Part shown: positions 1 to 10,003 of the stretch, piece by piece
Position numbering within the stretch: position 1 is the first letter of the stretch
How the letters are laid out: the number at the start of each line of letters is the position of its first letter
Source: Triplophysa rosa
Taxonomy: Eukaryota > Chordata > Actinopteri > Cypriniformes > Nemacheilidae
NCBI RefSeq assembly: GCF_024868665.1
Contig: NC_079894.1
Span: 4,055,426 to 4,119,425, forward strand
Length of the DNA: 64,000 nt
Reading direction: 5' to 3'
The notes under the pieces: generated by a model
Database searches by the model: none
Seen by the model: only the letters and a program-made list of their open reading frames with translations
Told to the model about the DNA's origin: nothing
Translations under genes and position numbers: made by a program

Positions 1-1394
1 ATAATAACACACTCTCTCTCTCTCCCGCTTTCTGTTTTTTTTTTTTTATTAGGCATAACGGAGGTGCGCTCACTCAGTTGGTTAGCAAGAATGCCACTCA
101 AAGCGGGCTTGGAACAGACGCGTTTCCTATTTTTCACATCGTTTCCACATCGCAGCCTCTTGCGATTAGCAAATCGCAACGTCTCACATCGCGATTGCGA
201 TTCGATTTCGATTAATCGTTCAGCCCTCCTCATTTACCAACAATGTCTACAAAATAATCATTTAGAATTTAGAATTCACAAATTTTATCACAAGAATAGG
301 CAACAACAAAGGAAATTAAGCCACAATGTGTATGTTTTCTATGCTAAAGTTTCAAGTATATATTTAGAATAAATGACTGCACAAAGGAAAAGGACGTATT
401 TTCACTAATAATTTGTTTATTTTGCACAAGCCAATAAACAGTTTTAATTATTTTGGTGTTATTGGGACGCCAACAATGACCTTCACACTAAACTGAAAAA
501 GGCAGTTGGTGCTAATTTGTTATTTTACAGGACAAAAACCTGCAAAATTAATTAAAATACACTGCAAAAAATGATTGACAAAATACAAAAATACAGCAGC
601 TTAACTAATTATTATTATTAATGTTATTATTGTTGTTATAATTACACTTACTTTACCAAGCATGCACATACACACTGATGGTGACAAGAACTTTGTTTCA
701 CATTTGAGGGAGGGCTGTTTAGATCTATCAGCATACACAACATATAAAGTGGATAGTTAAGTCTGACATCAAACTTATCAAGTTATTGTTTAAGGCGGGA
801 CACTTAATGCACTGTTCAATTTTGAGATATTGGTCTATTTTGCTTTCATGTCTTCTTTTGCTCTAATGGAAAGGAAATTTCCAAAATACACATTAAGGTG
901 TTTGTTTCAAGCCTTCTATACCCTCGTCTGTTTGCTTCTGTAGATTTCTTCTAAATTATCCAAAACAAGCGGCATATAGATCTGCATATTTATACATAAC
1001 ATTTCAAAGACTCTTGATGCAAGTCATATTAACTGATAACTGGTGATATGCTTTAGTTATTTTTGTTTATCGTATTCATCTACGCAGGTTAGCACATTTT
1101 AATGCCATATCAATGATGTGATTCTGATGACGTTATTAATTTGACTGTGTTCAGCTATCGTTTCTCCATCAAGTTAGCATGTTTGCCAATGATATACTGC
1201 CTTAGCGAAACTTTAGCTAACTCATTAGCTTATAAGTGATGGTTGTTAGCAAAACAATATTTGTCTTTTGGAAAATTAGCTGTGATTCGAGGCACAGCTA
1301 GTCTGCTCATCACCACTCCCCACCAAGACAAACGCTAGTGGAAAGGACTGGAGGGCTTCACTTCTGCGGCTCTCTGCCTGATGTGCCAAACGTG
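1..1394. other. tnr: intron sequence downstream of the EGF exon, no gene seen
   Basis: This is the part of the next tnr intron that lies in the window (the intron runs from 3787 down past base 1). It has a short CT run at 10-25 and AT-rich sequence up to the hAT element at 1395. I find no fibronectin type III exon and no domain in any short open frame. Confidence 0.7.
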
Positions 1395-2030
1395 CAGTCT
1401 TGTATAAAGTACTTGAAAGCAATACTTGAGTAAAAGTACAAGTATCTTACCAAAAAATGACTTTGGTAGAAGTTAAAGTCACCCTTTAAAATATTACTTG
1501 AGTAAAAGTCTTAAAGTACCTGACATTTAGTATACTTAAGTATCAAAAGTAATTGTCTGATATAAAATGTACTTAAGTACTAAAAGTAAAAGTAAAAGTT
1601 AAGGTATTAAAAAAAAAGTGAACGGTTAGAATTTTAAGGTAATTAAATCAAAGCAAATCTCAAGTTCAACAAAATACACGGTGCTTTTGAAGATGTGAGT
1701 AATCCTGAAGGCTCCTCTGTAACCTGCCATTAATTAGCCTAATGTGGTCTAAAAAAAATCCCTCCACCGGTGTAACGCTAATTTACCTAGGAAATATTCG
1801 GCCGCCACTTAGGCTATACCAGAAACCGTTATTAACCATTTCAGTATTATGTGTTGAATTAATTCGGAGGGAAAATCATTGGTGTTGTTAAATATCTGCA
1901 CATTGGCTAATCAGAAAAGTTAACTAGCACACGTTAGCCTGGCCATCACATTAGCCAGATATCTGAACAGGCTTATGATAACTAATTCATGTTAAATAAC
2001 GTGAATTGAATGAAAATTAATTTAACCTAC

Positions 2031-2936
2031 CTCGATGTGCTTCTTCAGGTTGGACGGGGAGTTTTTTAATGCCAATATTTCAGTGACTCTCGGGCATACC
2101 GGGTTTCCATCCAAAGTTGCGAATTTAGCTTATGCGCAAAATTGGAAAATCGCATAAAACATTTGCCGTTTCCATCCAACTAGTCAACCTAATAAACTGG
2201 CACTAAATATCAGTAAGAGAAGCCACTGAATATAATAGTTTTGATATACTTGCGCAAGCAGACGATTAGGAAACTCAATAAATGCGGTGCTTTTGTGGAT
2301 GCCTGCTATTCGGGAAACACAGTCGTGACAGTTCTAAGAGGCAATTACAGAAATACTTGACGACTTTGCTCAGGCGTTTAAGAATGACCATCACAACATT
2401 TCTGATGCTGTGTCACAAGATCATTACACTGGTTAGTCAGGTTACGCAGTCTCATAGTGCAGTTACGTGACTTTTTGGAGGAATTTATTCAGCAAATGCG
2501 TTTCCATCTCCCATTATTCGCATTAACCCTTTTTCGCAAAAATGAAAAACCACCTCAAGCGAGCGTAAAAACCTTTTTGCGAATTAAGGGTTTTTAATTA
2601 GAAATTTAGCGTTTCCATCACTCGTTTCTGATGCGAAACTTCAAAATGCGAATAAAACCAGAGTAATGGAAACCCACACTTAATCCGGTAGGAAGAATTT
2701 TTCACTCCAATGTACGAAAATATTTCTTGCAAATACGGCAACGGGTGTGTAACGTTATCTTCGTCACCACCACGGAGTTCACCAAGTTCGTCACTGTAGT
2801 CGAGATGCTCGTCATCTGCTACCAGAGTGGTAACGTTAGCAGCAGAGCCTGCAGCAGGTGCTTCCATGATGGCATCAATAATGTGACATGCCCGGACAAG
2901 CAGGACTTCTTCTTCTTCGTGCTTGGCGGTTGACAT
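2031..2936 (-). pseudogene. broken first exon of a hAT transposase (BED zinc finger), split by an insertion
   Basis: On the minus strand an ATG at 2934-2936 opens about 87 codons with acidic N-terminal sequence (MSTAKHEEEE) and then LPYLQEIFSYIGVKNSSYR, the usual lead-in to a BED-type zinc finger. The frame reaches the first finger cysteine at about 2676 and then runs into a foreign element (2101-2675). Beyond that element the matching second half of the finger resumes (2036-2100; second cysteine, then SNLKKHIE with the finger histidine), followed by a donor GTAGGT at 2030. Identification is from memory of fish hAT transposases. The downstream catalytic exons are not seen. Confidence 0.6.
2101..2675. 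mobile_element. MITE-like element nested in the hAT transposase exon
   Basis: It starts GGGTTTCCATCCAAAGTTGC and ends with the inverted ATGGAAACCC, giving 10-bp exact termini. The interior has many GCGAATTT/GCGCAAAA-type words in both orientations. It interrupts the BED finger between its two cysteines, which dates it after the hAT gene was intact. I cannot make out a clean target duplication. Termini starting GGG would suit a PIF/Harbinger-like origin, but that is a guess. Confidence 0.6.
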
Positions 2937-3190
2937 GACAACAAACAGGCATTACGTCACCAACTCAAATTTCTTCTGAAAATTCTTTAATTTGTAGTAA
3001 CGAGTAACGAAGATGGTTAGGAGAAATGTATCGGAGTAAAAGTACACATTTTATTTAGGAAATGTAGTGGAGTAAAAGTGAAAGTTGTCAGAAATATAAA
3101 TAACGAAGTAAAGTACAGATATGTGAGAATTCTACTTAAGTACAGTAACGAAGTATTTGTACTTCGTTACATTACAACACTGCAAACGTG

Positions 3191-3787
3191 CTACACACAC
3201 AGCTGTGCTCAGTGTGTTGCGCATGCGCGCTATGCGCGGCTGCACGCCTGCGTGAGACGCGGATGGGAGAAAGGCATTGGAACTCTTAACATTTCCCGAC
3301 ATGACCTGAGATGTTCTATATGTTTGACAGGCAAAGCTGTGCGCAAACAGAAACACATACGCGCACACACACATATATTCATTTATTTAAAAAAATCCCA
3401 GAAAAAAGGGCACTTTCTCCCGAGGAAGAAAAAGGGCCTGGGCTCAAGCCCCCAAAGCCCCCAACCCCCCCCCCCTCTGAACGTGCCTGGTTGAATACAG
3501 GGCCTTGAAGTAAAAAAGCTCTATAGGGGCACAGTATCAATAGCAGTTTTTTTTACAATCCCATTTACTGACATCTAGCGTCACAAAAATTACACACTTT
3601 CAGCTTTAAGTAGCTTGTAGCTTGGCAAGAAGGATTTTCAGAGCAGCTTCCCCAACTCTTCATTTCTCTGGATAACTGTGACTTGTGTTTTGCTCATGTA
3701 CTGCTTTACTTGGTCAACAACATAATGCAGGACAAAAAATGCACACCTCACATCATCACAGCACAATTATACGTGTTAGACACCGAC
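3191..3787. other. gap between hAT element and EGF exon, no gene seen
   Basis: This 600-bp stretch contains a CA-rich run at 3349-3375 and an AC/CCCC-rich patch at 3435-3480. Several overlapping short open frames are present but have no domain and low complexity. The tnr intron begins at 3787. Confidence 0.6.
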
Positions 3788-4264
3788 CTGAAGCGCAGTC
3801 ATCTCCCGTGTATCCTTCCTGACAGGAACAGAAGCCATCCTTGCACACCCCTCTCTGGCTGCAGTTGTTGGCACAGAAGATGAGAGAACAGTCCTCCCCC
3901 AGAAAACCCGGACGACACTGGCAGCTTCCGTTCACGCAGGTTCCCTGATCGGAGCAGTCGTTCAGGCACCTGCCTTGCGAGCAGTCCTCGCCGGCATAGG
4001 CTTCTTCACAAACACACTCGCCGTCGATGCACAACCCCCTGTCGGAGCAGTCGCTCGGACATCTGGGTTCTGAACAGTTCTCACCGCCGAAGTTACGGTC
4101 ACACACGCACTCGCCTTCGATGCAAATGCCCTGGCCGGAGCAGTCGTCTGGACAGCGGGGTTCTGAGCAGTTCTTGCCCGTCCAGCCTTCTTCACACACA
4201 CATCCACAGATCTCCATGCTGAAGGTGCCGTGACCCCCACATTGAGGGACATAATCCAAGCGAC
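3788..4264 (-). CDS. tnr: tenascin-R, EGF-repeat exon (4.5 EGF-like repeats)
   Basis: This exon of 477 bp (159 codon equivalents) is phase 1 at both ends, so it is symmetric. The acceptor is CACTCTTAG|GT at 4265 and the donor is TCAG|GTCGGT at 3787. Joined to the upstream exon it gives an unbroken frame across the junction [10 protein letters not shown]. It contains one partial EGF unit (CGGHG to GKNC) and four full tenascin-type EGF repeats, each about 31 residues with six cysteines in the pattern C-x3-C-x5-C-x4-C-x-C-x8-C. The count of 4.5 is the tenascin-R number; tenascin-C has many more. Sequons occur at GKNCSEP, GENCSEP, VNGSC and NNCSQR. The repeats form the stalk between the coiled coil and the fibronectin type III array, whose exons lie outside the window. 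The donor has C rather than A or G at +3, so it is slightly weak; an alternative GT lies four bases further on. Confidence 0.96.
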
Positions 4265-4771
4265 CTAAGAGTGAAGAGATATTTTTGACTCTTCAAAATT
4301 TTAACACATTTATAAATATTATAGCTGCTAAGTATATGCAGAATAAAAGCTCTCACTTACGAGACTATATTTGCCTCATTTAACAATATAAAAAACAGAT
4401 GCATTCATGTGAAAATACTTTAACTGAATCAATTCACTGAAATACAGAAGTGGCGAAAAGTTATGTTCGAAGGCCATATTTGTAGAATATAGGCTTTTAA
4501 TGACCCCTCAGGTTAAATTAAACCATCAAAATATAAGGTATAGCCTATGAGGTATTTGACAAAGTTAACTGGAAAAAACTGAAGGCTACAGCAAATCAGG
4601 GAATATGCATTTTAGTTTAATATGCATTGAAATACAGCATGCACAGAAAAAATATACGTGCCACATTTTATCCGTAATATCATATTTTGATTATTTTGTT
4701 CATATTTTTAATTACCGCAGTCATTCTCTTGGGCCTTGACACAACAAACTTCGTGCATGTGTTCTGTAATG

Positions 4772-5196
4772 AAATGAAAATTCTGTCATCATTTGCTCAC
4801 CCTCATGTCATTTCATACCTGCATAAATTAGTAGTTAAATTTGTTCTGATGAACACAGAGAAAGATATTTGGAAGAATGTTAGCAATTTTCAATTTTGTG
4901 ACATCACTGACTGCCATAGTAAGAAAAATTAAATGGTTTTCAAAGGTGCCCCAGAACAGTTTGCATTCCTAAATACTTCAAAATATCTCACTTTGTGTTC
5001 AACAGAACAACAAAATATACAATATTTTTTTCCTATTATGGTAGTTGAAGATGTCACAGAACTGAACATTGCTAACATTTTTACAAATATCTTTCTTTGT
5101 GTTTAACAGAACAAAGAAATTTATATAGGTTTGAAACAACCTGAGGGTGAGTAAATGATGACAGAATTTTTATTTTTGGGAGAACTATCCCTTTAA
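4772..5196. mobile_element. foldback (Angel-like) element, copy 1
   Basis: The copy has GAAAATTCTGTCATCATTTG at the left and GGTGAGTAAATGATGACAGA plus CTATCCCTTTAAG at the right, so the two halves are inverted versions of each other. The middle is longer than in other copies and includes a second internal inverted pair. The left terminus TTAAAGGGATAGTTCACC is lost. The family resembles the short foldback elements known as Angel in zebrafish; that name is from memory. Confidence 0.7.
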
Positions 5197-5426
5197 GTTC
5201 TTCTTAAAGCTGAGCCTCAATTTACACTCCAAGCACACTACATGCATACAGTACAAAAACATCAAATGTCTGAATAAACGGTCATCAACTGTGGACATCA
5301 CGTTTGCCCACTTCTGTAAATTCTCAATGTGAATAATTATGAAAGGTAACTATAAAATAAATGTATAGTTAAACATTAAATTCAAACACAGTATAAATAA
5401 TGCACATTAATAGCTCTGTCAGAATA

Positions 5427-6028
5427 CACTACCGCTCAAACGTTTAGGATCACTTGCACTACTCTTTCTTTGTTAACATTTTTTCCACATTTTAGAAAAA
5501 AGTAAACTTATCGAAACCATGGAATATCACCATTGTAATTGCGGGAATTATGTTGTGACTAAAAGCATTCAAAATAAATGAATAAAAGCTTTCCTGTGGC
5601 TCGGTGGTTAGAGCACGGCGTTAGCGATGCCAAGGTCATGGGTTCTAGCCCAGGGATTGCACATACTTAAAAAAACTAATGTATAGTATAATGCAATGTA
5701 AGTCGCTTAAAGCATCTGCCAAAATGTAAATGAAATCTGTTATATCTGTCTAGTCTTCGAAGTAGTTACCTTTTGACTAGAATTAGCAAAACCGTCCATT
5801 TGGCCTTTTTATAAGGTATTAATCTGGGAAGCTTTTTAAAAAAAGCCCTAAAGGAATTTCCTTCTTTTATGATCTATTAATGGTTCTTTTATTCATTTTT
5901 TTTTGCTCCAAGTCATCCATTTAAAACAAATATAAAAAAATTCTAACGAAAGTGATATGTTGGCACAATTATATTTTTGTCTACAAAAGTAGTTGAAACA
6001 TACAGCTTCAGATTAAAAGATTTTTAAG
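5427..6028. repeat. dispersed DNA repeat interrupted by a SINE
   Basis: The sequence starts TACACTACCGCTCAAACGTT, which I recall as the terminus of a cyprinid Tc1-type family, and continues as characteristic repeat sequence on both sides of a SINE inserted at 5588-5733. The right terminus is missing, so the copy is truncated. Family assignment is from memory. Confidence 0.4.
5588..5733 (+). mobile_element. tRNA-derived SINE, copy 1
   Basis: Starts GCTTTCCTGTGGCTCGGTGG with a polymerase III A-box-like GTGGCTCGGTGGTTAGAGC and a B-box-like GGTTCTAGCCC about 45 bases later. The 3' part has the fish SINE tail words GTAAGTCGCTTAAAGCATCT and TGCCAAAATGTAAATG. It shares its first nine bases and overall order with the copy at 13961. 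Degenerate A and B boxes show it is not a working tRNA gene. Confidence 0.75.
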
Positions 6029-6236
6029 AAGCATTTTTGTCAAGTGATTCTAAGCACATTTTACTTGATGTACATTTTTGACTTTCCTTTGGAGTGTTTT
6101 CACATTCAGTGTCTTCAATTAAAAAAAAAAAAACGCTAAACTTTACTACATTCTGTGCAGAAGCAGAACATAATGTAATGATGCAATGTTTGATGGAATA
6201 AAAACAACCTTCCCATTCTAGATATCTGGGGCATTT

Positions 6237-6296
6237 TTTGTCACATTCTGTCATCCTTTACTCACTCTCAAGTTGTTACAAACCTGTATTTTCATT
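6237..6296. repeat. fragment of the foldback family
   Basis: The words TTCTGTCATCCTTTACTCAC and GTTACAAACCTGTAT match the left arm of the foldback elements found elsewhere in the window. The rest of the element is absent. Confidence 0.5.
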
Positions 6297-6413
6297 CTAA
6301 ATTAAACAATACAAATACAAACCAGTTATTTAGGAGTTGTCACTGCTTCATAAGATCATTTAAAATTGTTAGTAAATTGTTAATAAACTATTTCAATGTA
6401 TACATTATATTAT

Positions 6414-6868
6414 CAGTGTTGGGTTACTTAGTTACTAGTTACTAAGTAATTAGTTACTGTAATTGAATTACTTTCGCCTTGAAAATGTAAAGTAAGGGAT
6501 TACTCATTTTTCTTTAATTTAATGACAGTTACTTCTGATGTAATTAAACTAATACTGTGTAATATATTCAATAGTGGAAATGACATCCAAACTATGTCTA
6601 ACTTTAAAATGTATGCTTTAATGTAGGCTATCCTTCTCACATTTGTATACTTTGGTCAGTTAATAAGAATTGATGTAGTTCTTTTTATCTGAGTATTTAT
6701 TTGAATGAATTAAATAAGATGTTTCATGTCTATCCTTGAATCAATTCTAATCTAGGTTGATATAGGATATTGAAAGTAATTAACTAATTCAATACTTTTT
6801 GGAGAGAGTATTGAATATGTAATTAGTAACTAATTAATTGCCTTTTTAGAGTAACTTACCCAACACTG
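6414..6868. mobile_element. non-autonomous hAT-type MITE (CAGTGTTGGG), copy 1
   Basis: The 455-bp element has termini CAGTGTTGGGTTAC and its inverse GTAACTTACCCAACACTG. It is flanked by a perfect 8-bp duplication TATATTAT (6406-6413 and 6869-6876). The ends are rich in TTACTAGTTACT repeats in both orientations. It has no coding capacity. The second copy at 35722 has a different target duplication, so the two are separate insertions. Confidence 0.9.
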
Positions 6869-7302
6869 TATATTATGTGGTAATATAGCAATAGTTTCTC
6901 AGTGTCTTAATAAATGAATGAATTTATTAACACACAGTCCCACTGCAATTCATGACACAAAACAGAGTGATACACTCCTGTAATCCAGTGCTGGCACTGG
7001 TAAACTGGTATATATAATATGACTCATTTAGTTAGTTATAAAACATGTAGAACCTGTCAGTTTGAAATGTAGAATTTATTTTAAACTATTTTAATTTATT
7101 CACTAAGATTTTATATGTAATTTTGGCACCTTTTTTGTGACTTACACTGGACTTTCACTCAGCCATGAAACTGAAAAAAGAAAACTTTCTTGCTATACCA
7201 AAGTATTTTGCTTATTTTCTTAATTTTCTTGCTTTTTGTTAGTTTTCTTACTAATTTTGTTGATTTATATTTATTTTGTTGCCTATTTTTATTTATCTTT
7301 AC

Positions 7303-8014
7303 AGTAACACTGCAGTATAGGGAAATATTCTCACTATTAACTAGTTGTTTATTAGCATGCCTATTATTAGCATATTGGCTGTTTATTAGTACTTATCAAG
7401 CACATATTCTGCATGACCATATTCTGCATCCATAATCCTACCCAATAACTAAACCTAAATACCTAAACCTTGTAAAAGCTGCACGAAGCCTAAATAGTCC
7501 TCCCTTTAGATGAGCTCACAAAAATAGTAAACTGACAACTAGTACTAAATGTTTTATAACTACATGAGTAATTAAGTAATAAAGCATTATTTAACACACA
7601 TTCATCAACACGCTGAATAACGATGACTATCTTACTACATCATAAGATGAATAATTGTTTAATTAATTATTAATAATAATAAAATAGTAAATATTAATAA
7701 TTAATTAAAAAAAATAATAATTAATTAATAAGTTATTAAGCACTTTCTTAACGATAAAGCACTGACAACTCCTAAATAACTGGTTTGTATTTGTATTGTT
7801 TAAATTAGAAATGATAAACTGATCATTAATGAAGTAATAAAATGCACTTCATGGATATACTTATGAATCAAAAATATAAAGCATTTATACCTGTATTTAT
7901 AAACTGCTCACTGATGTCTGTTAATGCAGGGAAAATTATTTATAAATGATGAATTAATTGTTAACTAATGCTTAACTAATGTTTAATAGCATGCAGTTAT
8001 TATAAAGCGTTACC
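7303..8014. repeat. GTAACACT-ended dispersed repeat (degenerate)
   Basis: The left part, from GTAACACTGCAGTATAGG, includes CTATTAACTAGTTG and TTAGCATATTGGCTGTTTAT, which I recall from a common cyprinid repeat. The right part carries TTGTTAACTAATGCTTAAC and ends TTATAAAGCGTTACC, an imperfect inverse of the left terminus. The middle is AT-rich filler. Confidence 0.35.
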
Positions 8015-8017
8015 AAA

Positions 8018-8275
8018 TTTGTTTGTTCTGTTGAACACAAAAGAAGATATTTAGAAGAATGTAGGCAACCAATCAGATCTCATACCCCCTTTACTGCCAC
8101 AGTAGAAAAAATAAATCCCATGGGAGTCAATGGAGCAGTCTGTTTGGTTACTGACATTCTTCCAAATATTTTCCTTTGTGTTTAGCTGAACAAAGAAATG
8201 TGTGCAGGTTTGGAACAATCTGAGGGTGAGTAAATGATGACAGAATTTTCCTTTTTGGGTGAACTATTCTTTTAA
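8018..8275. mobile_element. foldback (Angel-like) element, copy 2 (left end truncated)
   Basis: Contains TGTTGAACACAAAAGAAGAT in the left arm, ACATTCTTCCAAATATTTTC in the right arm, and the right-end words GGTGAGTAAATGATGACAGA and GGGTGAACTATTCTTTTAA. The left terminus is missing. Confidence 0.7.
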
Positions 8276-8879
8276 CCATTAAAAAGAGAACAACTTATTT
8301 CGTCATCATCGACTAAAAATATATGAGGCAATATCTTGCAATCTTATTAGCTCAACTGGTTTGATTCAGCAAACAAACGACCAAGAACATTACACCTGAA
8401 CTTTAGGCTTTACAAGGGCTGTGAGACCTTTCAAGAAGCAGTGCTGTAATTAATCTAGTTCACAATCTAACCTCATTTGTTTAGCTTAATATGACTTTCC
8501 TTTACTACTGCAGTGTTGCAGCTGTTTTTAGCAGCCCTGGAGGGGCTCCACTCCACTGCCACGGTCTGCAGGTGTGAATCCACTCGAGTGCACCTTTGAG
8601 ACGTTAAACAAGCACAACACTGCCACCATCACGCTTATCTTGTCCCTACGGGTCACTGCACAATATCTTCTACTTCACTTAGCACTGCCTCCTTATTGTA
8701 ACAGACAGAGGGACCGGGATGCAACCCGTAAGCACTTGTTTTGTCTACACAGTACAATATGAGCCAAAAGCTATGGAGACGTGTTGGATCAAGCCACATC
8801 AAATTAAACTGATAGAAGATGTTAAATGTGTTAAAATATGTTCAAGATCGTATTTATATGTGTAAACTAATAAACTCAC

Positions 8880-9363
8880 CCATGACAGAGCTCTCACCAC
8901 AGCAGCTGGAACTACACTGCACCCGAAGCAGCGACAACTCCCTCTCCAGCATCTCTATACGGTTGGCCAGCTGTTGAAATACGGTGGTCGCGGGACAACC
9001 GCAGGCCTGCTTCGGGATATTGATGCGGTGAGTAAAAGTGACCTGGCTTTCCGAGTCCACTGTGTCCTCTGTGTACTCCGTTGGCATTTTGTCACTCCCG
9101 CCGGTACCTTTGCTTTCTGGGCTGGCTATTGGATCAAGGTCTACGGAGCATAGTGACTCTAGAGGTACGTTAATGTTGTACACGTGATTGAAGATCATGG
9201 ACTGGGTCTGGTTGCTAGGGAGACTCCCGTCATCTGGAGCCTGTCGCCTCACTCTCGTGGTCCTCACTAGTTTGCTGGCGGGGTTAGGAACGGCTTGAAC
9301 CCCAAAGAACAGAAGAGCCAGGCTCACTATTAAGCCTTGTAACGCCATCGCGCACCCCCACAT
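8880..9363 (-). CDS. tnr: tenascin-R, first coding exon (signal peptide, Cys-rich segment, coiled coil)
   Basis: This exon encodes residues 1-161 plus one base of codon 162 of tenascin-R, a secreted matrix glycoprotein of the central nervous system. The ATG at 9363 is the first in its frame after an in-frame TGA at 9388-9390. A hydrophobic signal peptide spans about residues 7-24, with likely cleavage after VQA. Next come the basic stretch RVRR (37-40), a sequon NQT (51-53), the segment YNINVPL (62-68), ESQVTFTHRIN (105-115), paired cysteines CGC (121-123), and a heptad stretch RIEMLERELSLLR (135-147) ending in CSSSCC. That order is the tenascin amino-terminal assembly region that forms trimers. 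The exact wording matches tenascin-R as I know it, not tenascin-C or -W. The donor is G|GTGAGT at 8879, phase 1. A second Met at residue 6 (9348) has a better Kozak context (GCG ATG G) and could also be used; the hydrophobic core would remain. Confidence 0.96.
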
Positions 9364-9425
9364 CACGGTTGAGGCACTAGCGCGAGATCATCAACTCCTC
9401 AAGTACTGCAGACCTCCGATCAGCA
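9364..9425 (-). other. tnr: tnr 5' untranslated part of the first coding exon, with a 4-codon upstream ORF
   Basis: The exon's 5' edge is set by a good acceptor, a pyrimidine-rich TTTGTCTTTTCTTGCCTACAG ending at 9426. The 62 untranslated bases contain one upstream ATG (9389-9391) followed by ATC TCG CGC TAG, so a 4-codon reading frame closes 13 bases before the main ATG. A splice acceptor ahead of the start codon implies at least one further untranslated exon upstream, which fits the two candidates listed at 26.6 and 59.8 kb. Confidence 0.85.
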
Positions 9426-10003
9426 CTGTAGGCAAGAAAAGACAAATTGTAGTTTATCAGAGAACAGGATGGTGAAAGGTCATAATAACATAGATCTGCT
9501 ATTTTGTATCGGAATGATTTTCTCATTTGAAGGTTTTGATTTGAGTAATTTCATTAACGGTCTTCAAGAAGTGTCGATACAGTTCATTGATTCAGTAGAG
9601 AGCTAGTCTGAATTCTCCTGCTCTTTAAATCTTCCTTAATCCTTTATCAGCGGGAGAAGCCAGGACCAGACTGAACTGTAAAATGACTTATACCTTAAAA
9701 ATTAAGGGACCAATCCAGCTCCCTTAAGTCTCAAACGTGATAAATGATATCATGTTCATTGAAGTGGAGAAAGTGCTATAATGACGCTCATTTTCAGAGA
9801 TAAAATTGAAACTAATAATACGTGATTATTGAAAAAAAAAGTTTGATGCATTATAGCAGATTTAGAACGTGTTTTTTAGCTTTAGCATCTTTAGTGTCGT
9901 CTTTTCTTCTGTACTGTTAATATTTTCTGCAACTCAATGTTAAATTTGTATGTTTTATAGCATAACTATGGAAACCTCTTCTCTATTGTCATGTTTTGAC
10001 AGA

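Larger units (their letters stand above)
1395..3182 (-). mobile_element. decayed hAT-type DNA transposon with 8-bp target duplication
   Basis: The element runs from CAGTCTTGTATAAAGTACTT to its inverted partner ending ACATTACAACACTG. It is flanked by the perfect 8-bp duplication CAAACGTG (1387-1394 and 3183-3190). CAGTG-type ends and 8-bp duplications are hallmarks of the hAT superfamily. The subterminal zones are rich in AAGTA/TACTT steps on both sides. Inside are a broken transposase exon (minus strand, 2031-2936) and a second inserted element (2101-2675). With only one exon visible and that one interrupted, it cannot be autonomous. Confidence 0.85.
4265..8879 (-). other. tnr: tnr intron between the coiled-coil exon and the EGF exon
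   Basis: This 4.6-kb phase 1 intron holds two foldback elements (about 4772-5196 and 8018-8275), a SINE at 5588 inside an older dispersed repeat, and one hAT-type element at 6414-6868. An inverted pair of about 50 bp lies at 6300-6350 and 7757-7806. The rest is AT-rich sequence in which I see no gene. Confidence 0.9.

Noticed and set aside
3078..3508. Open frames of 138 and 65 codons near 3.1-3.5 kb
   Set aside because: They start inside the hAT terminus and end in low-complexity CA and CCC runs. No domain is visible.
4687..4932. Small membrane-like protein of 81 codons
   Set aside because: It overlaps foldback copy 1. Similar peptides (MKILSSF-type) arise at other foldback copies such as 26.0 and 40.9 kb, so it is a translation of the repeat.
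5588..5660. tRNA gene on the plus strand
   Set aside because: A and B boxes are present but the sequence does not fold as a tRNA, and a SINE tail follows. It is a tRNA-derived SINE.
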